NCBI GenBank assembly: GCA_945895265.1
Contig: CAMDEF010000056.1
Coordinates: forward strand, 1 to 20,346
Length of the DNA stretch: 20,346 nt
Direction of reading: 5' to 3'
Origin: Bordetella parapertussis
GTDB taxonomy: Bacteria; Pseudomonadota; Gammaproteobacteria; Burkholderiales; Burkholderiaceae_B
The position numbers were made by a program, and so were the translations under genes. Positions 17,144 through 20,346 of this stretch are shown here, in pieces; position 1 is the stretch's first letter, and every line of letters begins with the position of its first letter. Below the pieces are notes generated by a model. That model was not told where the DNA came from and did no database searches. It saw nothing but the letters and a program-made list of their open reading frames with translations.

Positions 17144-18408
17144 TGCGCGTGGGGTTCGGTGTGACAGCCCTATGCAAAGGCCTTGCAGGGGGCGGCTCTG
17201 ACGGCATCGGTAACTACACACTTGAAATGCTTCGCCAGTTTGGTGTGCGCGATGATTTGTCGTTGGTGCCGTTTTCTTTTGGGCAGTCGGTGGCGAGTGA
17301 GGTACTTAAAGAGTTAAAGCACCCCGCCCTCAGCACCTCTGCAGAGCAGACGATAATCAATGGCGAAAGTGGCTTGTCATCCAATCGCAATCCAAACGCA
17401 CCAGGACTCGAGTCGAAGCGCAGCGCGGCCAACTCCGCTGACCTCACCGGCATCACTCTCGGACGATATCCACTGAACGCAGCGTGGTCAGCTGCAACAA
17501 GCTTGAATTTTTTTGGCATCAATCGCTTAAACCAAAAAGTTGACCTGATTCACGCCACTGATCATTACGTACCGAAATGCAGCCCCGTGCCTTTAGTGGC
17601 CACCTTGATGGATGCAATCCCGTTGTCGCATCCGCGCTGGTCACGCGGCAACCATCGTGGCTTAAAAAACGCACTCTGGGTTCGCGCCGCCAACTGGGCC
17701 GATCAGATCATTACGATTTCTGAATACTCAAAACTTGAACTCGCCAAATGGACTGGCATCTCGCCCAACAAAATCAGCGTGATCCCACTAGGGGTCGACA
17801 AACGTTGGTTTCGTGAAGTGCCCGCCGCAGAGTTTGCGCAAGTGCGCGCGCGGTACGCGTTGCCCGAGCACTTCTTTATTTCTGTTGGGACTTTGCAGCC
17901 TCGCAAAAATATCGAAGGCGCGATTTTGGCGCATCGTTCGATGCCGCTAGCTGAACGTCAACGCGTACCACTCGTGATCGTTGGCCGTACGGGCTGGAAG
18001 TGCGAAGCTGTTTTGAAAATGATTGATGAAGACACAAGCTCAGGCGCTGTGCGTTGGTTGCAGCATGTACCCGAGGCGGATTTGTTGGCGGTTGTGAAAT
18101 CAGCGAGTGCGCTAGTGTTTGCTTCGTTGGCAGAAGGCTTTGGCTTGCCAGTGCTTGAAGCCTTTGCGGCACAAGTGCCGGTGGTGACATCTAACACGAC
18201 GTCGCTGCCTGAGGTGACGGGCGATGCGGCACTAACGGTTGATCCGCTGGATGTTGCAGCGCTAAGCGCAGCAATTTCGCGCGTGATTGGTGATGAAGCG
18301 TTAGCAAATGATCTGAAGCAGCGCGGGCTGCTACGCGCTCAGTCATTTAACTGGCAAGCGTGTGCGGCTGCGACGGTTGGTGTGTATCAAGAGGTTTTAG
18401 GGCGGTAA
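17140..18408 (+). CDS. GT4 family glycosyltransferase
   Basis: 422 residues, GT-B fold. The N-terminus has a GGSDGIGNYTLEML loop, the acceptor half contains HATDHYVP and TLMDAIPLSHPRW, and the donor half contains SVGTLQPRKN, VGRTGW and the EX7E motif in EGFGLPVLE (Glu near residue 332). It resembles WbpY/MtfB-type rhamnosyl/mannosyltransferases. A polar Ser/Asn-rich insert at about residues 60-105 interrupts the N-terminal half. It is translationally coupled to rmd (ATGA overlap; ATGATG gives two candidate starts one codon apart). It probably helps build the D-rhamnan backbone or adaptor. Its last 12 bp overlap the end of the converging HEPN gene. Confidence 0.88.
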   Translation: MMRVGFGVTALCKGLAGGGSDGIGNYTLEMLRQFGVRDDLSLVPFSFGQSVASEVLKELKHPALSTSAEQTIINGESGLSSNRNPNAPGLESKRSAANSADLTGITLGRYPLNAAWSAATSLNFFGINRLNQKVDLIHATDHYVPKCSPVPLVATLMDAIPLSHPRWSRGNHRGLKNALWVRAANWADQIITISEYSKLELAKWTGISPNKISVIPLGVDKRWFREVPAAEFAQVRARYALPEHFFISVGTLQPRKNIEGAILAHRSMPLAERQRVPLVIVGRTGWKCEAVLKMIDEDTSSGAVRWLQHVPEADLLAVVKSASALVFASLAEGFGLPVLEAFAAQVPVVTSNTTSLPEVTGDAALTVDPLDVAALSAAISRVIGDEALANDLKQRGLLRAQSFNWQACAAATVGVYQEVLGR

Positions 18409-18810
18409 AGTTTGGCTACCGCGCGATTCGACGAGTGCTTTTAGTCGCAAAGTGTCGTCGATCGCTTGCTGAGCGACTTTTTTACTGAATGTCTGCTCGA
18501 GCTCATAGTCTGCTGCTGCCCGCACGCGCTTCAAGTCTCTTGCGATGGCGGCGACTTTCTTTGAGACGGCATACTTAGGGTCTGTTTTGCTAATCGTTGG
18601 GCTCTCTAACTGTTGGTACAAAGTTTCATGAACACCCGCCGATCGGCCCGTTAAGGCGCCTGGCTGACTTAGACTACGGTGAAAATCTTTCGCTAAATGA
18701 AAGGCGGCGTAATACGATCTGCCGATTGAGCAGCGCACCGTAGCCTCATCGACTGCCGTACCGATCAGACTTTGGGATAGGTCTAGCAAATTTTTAGGGG
18801 TAACACTCAT
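18397..18810 (-). CDS. HEPN-domain protein (putative toxin or RNase-like)
   Basis: 137 residues from the ATG at 18810, whose A is shared with the stop of the upstream gene (TGATG); the frame is open 36 bp further upstream but only inside that gene. An AGGGA lies about 10 bp before the ATG. The alpha-helical pattern RCSIGRSYYAAFHLAKDF (26-43), GVHETLYQQL (59-68) and LKRVRAAADYEL (93-104) fits HEPN-fold proteins, in which S-R-x-Y-Y-A-x-F-H and R-x-x-A-D-Y are recurrent. The usual C-terminal Rx4-6H catalytic motif is absent there (Asp-Tyr in place of His). R56SAGVH61 gives an Rx4H match elsewhere that may be accidental. No MNT nucleotidyltransferase partner is present; the coupled partner is TPR-like. 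Function is inferred from fold only. Confidence 0.7.
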   Translation of the reverse strand: MSVTPKNLLDLSQSLIGTAVDEATVRCSIGRSYYAAFHLAKDFHRSLSQPGALTGRSAGVHETLYQQLESPTISKTDPKYAVSKKVAAIARDLKRVRAAADYELEQTFSKKVAQQAIDDTLRLKALVESRGSQTLPP

Positions 18811-19583
18811 CAGCACAACGTCCCTAAAAAACTGAAGCCAATGCATCTTGGCATTTTGTCGAAACGTCTGACGAAGCGATCGACGTATTCGAAGGTCATC
18901 CCTGAGGCTGTATCCGTAGCAACGGGCACTAACCAGCGGATCGAAATCGAATCGTCGTCATAGGGGTCTTCGCAAATTCGATAGCTGCTTGGGCAGGGCG
19001 CAGAACGCATAAGATGGCGTGCACGCAAGATTTCGCCCGCGTCGTCAAGCATTTGACCGACCATTTGATCAGTAACGTCATCTTCTTGCAAAATCTTTTG
19101 AATCCGTTTGGCGTCTTCGATGTGCTTGGCTGACAGATCAGCAATTTTCATTTGCTGAGCCGCTGCATAAAAGTCGTTTAGTGGAGTAATCGCCATCGAC
19201 AAAAAACCAAGACTCTCGATGCACGTCAGCCCGCCTAACTCGGGGCGAGCTATTTTTGTAAACTCTTTTTGTGCTTCAGAGATGTATCCCATGTTGATCA
19301 ATGCTCCGCAGTAAGCGGCGGCAGTACGTGGCGAGCGATCGAGCTTAGCGGCGCAAGAAAAATTATGCCGCATCTCAGCTTCGTTGCCGCAGATTTGATG
19401 AATAGCACCTAAGGTAATAAAGCGTTCAATCGCGTGATACGCATCGCCTGTGATTTTTTGCGCTTCGCAAATTAAGCGACGCGCCTCAAAGCTAGTTGAG
19501 TCAAGATACGGCCCGCCCGCTTTGGCCCGCACGTTAACTTGAGAAAGAAGTTGTGAGCATTGGGTTTGGGGTTGAGTCGACAT
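18810..19583 (-). CDS. Unknown protein with TPR-like helical repeats, coupled to the HEPN gene
   Basis: About 257 residues from the ATG at 19583. Further in-frame starts exist at 19613 (ATG) and 19658 (TTG, 282 residues), and none has a good ribosome-binding site. The middle contains tetratricopeptide-like helix pairs (AIERFITLGAIHQICGN, AAAYCGALINMGYISEAQKE), suggesting a protein-interaction scaffold. A C-terminal region of about 60 residues follows, with a short acidic PYDDD cluster and two segments that look like beta strands (SIRWLVPV, TFEYVDRFV). The stop shares one base with the HEPN start, so the pair is translated together. It may be the regulator or antitoxin of the HEPN protein, but no known antitoxin family is recognised. 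Confidence 0.7.
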   Translation of the reverse strand: MSTQPQTQCSQLLSQVNVRAKAGGPYLDSTSFEARRLICEAQKITGDAYHAIERFITLGAIHQICGNEAEMRHNFSCAAKLDRSPRTAAAYCGALINMGYISEAQKEFTKIARPELGGLTCIESLGFLSMAITPLNDFYAAAQQMKIADLSAKHIEDAKRIQKILQEDDVTDQMVGQMLDDAGEILRARHLMRSAPCPSSYRICEDPYDDDSISIRWLVPVATDTASGMTFEYVDRFVRRFDKMPRCIGFSFLGTLC

Positions 19584-19692
19584 AGGGTGTGGATGCTGAA
19601 CACGAGTCACCATTGCGGCGGGGAGACGCAGTGAAACATATTCGGCTAAGGACTTCAATGGCTTGAGGAGGCAGAACGCTAACTTTTACACT

Positions 19693-19717
19693 TTGTTACA
19701 AGGGTGCTTTGTAACAA
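19693..19717. promoter_or_regulatory. Inverted repeat in a divergent intergenic region, operator candidate
   Basis: TTGTTACAA (19693-19701) and TTGTAACAA (19709-19717) are perfect reverse complements separated by 7 bp. The element lies between the start of the TPR/HEPN pair (minus strand) and the small plus-strand frame. It has no trailing T run, so it fits an operator better than a terminator. A TTTACA hexamer (19685-19690) abuts it on the plus strand. Confidence 0.45.
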
Positions 19718-19817
19718 GGACATTTTCGACTCATCTTTGTTATTCAAGATGTTCGCTCTCTGAGTAAAATTCTGTTTTGCTTCTGATCTGCAAATCAAAC
19801 TCTCAGGCACTTGTGAA

Positions 19818-20066
19818 ATGAATACTTTAGATACCTCGTTGATGGCTCACCTCACCGTCGAATCTCTCAGCGTGACCGATACACATCTACATGCCCCCGG
19901 TTGCACTAACGAGCCTTTTTTTAAGACTTCAGCCACAACGCCTGATACAAGGCCGAACGCCGAAATTGTTAGCAGAGACCTCACACCTTTAGAAGATTTG
20001 ATTTTGCATAGAGCCACACTCAGCACTGGCAAATTGATTTATAAAGGCAGGCTCGTGCGCACGTGA
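19818..20066 (+). CDS. Small hypothetical protein
   Basis: 82 residues; I do not recognise it. It starts at an ATG with only a weak purine stretch upstream, and a TAAAAT at 19765-19770 is a possible -10. The sequence is polar, Thr-rich in the first half, with two Cys/His-containing stretches but no membrane segment. The C-terminal part (RDLTPLEDLILHRATLSTG) looks like one amphipathic helix plus a short basic end. It lies in its own gap, divergent from the TPR/HEPN pair and convergent with the PIN-domain gene. It may be a genuine small gene or a chance open frame. Confidence 0.45.
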   Translation: MNTLDTSLMAHLTVESLSVTDTHLHAPGCTNEPFFKTSATTPDTRPNAEIVSRDLTPLEDLILHRATLSTGKLIYKGRLVRT

Positions 20067-20104
20067 CAGCGTTTGAAGCACCCCTGCAGCTGATCAAATC
20101 TTTA

Positions 20105-20346
20105 TCATCCACCTTTTTTGTTCAGCGATAACAACAATTGTTCTGCCTCAACCCACGGAAGCCGACGACTGCGTTGCTTCATTTTTTTTAGCGCTTCAAG
20201 GGCTTTTTTTACGCTATGCAACCCATGCTTGACCATTGCGACCAAGAGCCAAATTGTTCCCATGACTTGAACTGACTCTTTTTGCGCGACTATCTTTAAA
20301 TTATGGTCGCCGGTAAGTAATGCTGCGTCTTGCTGCTTTGCAAGTG
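20105..20346 (-). CDS. PIN-domain protein (VapC-like/DUF3368-type), 3' part, runs off the window
   Basis: Only the last 79 codons are in the window; the gene begins beyond 20346. The peptide contains AALLTGDHNLKIVAQ followed by VQVMGTIWLLVAMVKHGL. This matches the end of PIN-domain nucleases, where a late acidic residue (the Asp of TGDHN) completes the metal site and a G-T-x-x-L-L block follows. Such proteins are usually RNases of toxin-antitoxin pairs. The C-terminus is Lys-rich. The stop is TGA at 20105-20107. The antitoxin, expected just upstream, would lie outside the window. Confidence 0.65.
   Translation of the reverse strand, partial: LAKQQDAALLTGDHNLKIVAQKESVQVMGTIWLLVAMVKHGLHSVKKALEALKKMKQRSRRLPWVEAEQLLLSLNKKGG

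Noticed and set aside
18811..18846. Twelve extra N-terminal residues on the HEPN protein
   Set aside because: The ATG at 18810 has a better ribosome-binding site and the one-base stop-start overlap typical of coupled genes.

Overview
The window looks like an O-antigen / surface-polysaccharide locus from a Gram-negative proteobacterium. Base composition by eye is moderate GC, and the mix of gene families suggests Betaproteobacteria, possibly Burkholderiales such as Alcaligenaceae. That taxonomic guess comes from general family resemblance, not from a search. No rRNA, tRNA, CRISPR array or complete mobile element is visible.

Layout. (i) 147-5881, minus strand: ugd and a UDP-glucuronate decarboxylase, followed by a tightly overlapping set of a GT2 polyprenyl-phosphate-type glycosyltransferase, a GtrA-type flippase, an unknown membrane protein and, after a 93-bp gap, a GT39/ArnT-like membrane glycosyltransferase. 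Together they read as UDP-Glc to UDP-GlcA to UDP-xylose (or a related pentose), loading onto a lipid carrier, flipping, and transfer outside the cytoplasm. (ii) 6015-14875, minus strand: a GT4 glycosyltransferase, ManC (bifunctional GDP-mannose synthesis), Wzm and Wzt (ABC export, Wzt with a C-terminal substrate-binding extension), a methyltransferase and an 869-residue tandem GT4-GT4 polymerase-like enzyme. (iii) 15042-18408, plus strand, divergent: gmd, rmd and a GT4 enzyme. Gmd plus Rmd convert GDP-mannose to GDP-D-rhamnose, so regions ii and iii together resemble the Pseudomonas A-band (common polysaccharide antigen) D-rhamnan system: gmd, rmd, wbpW, wzm, wzt and several GT4 enzymes. (iv) 18397-20346: an accessory edge with a TPR-like protein coupled to a HEPN-fold protein on the minus strand, an unknown 82-residue reading frame on the plus strand, and the 3' part of a PIN-domain gene on the minus strand. 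This edge looks like a toxin-antitoxin or defence-type neighbourhood.

Most notable observation: the methyltransferase frame ends early after a run of eight A on the coding strand (8797-8804). A -1 shift there opens a coding-like extension that ends in an ATGA overlap with the start of the next glycosyltransferase, matching the overlapping style of the rest of the operon. This could be a sequencing error, a real indel (phase variation) or a programmed/transcriptional slip. A second signal is a near-perfect 15-bp direct repeat, offset by 31 bp, upstream of gmd in the divergent promoter region. A third is a 9-bp-arm inverted repeat in the divergent region between the TPR/HEPN pair and the small plus-strand frame.
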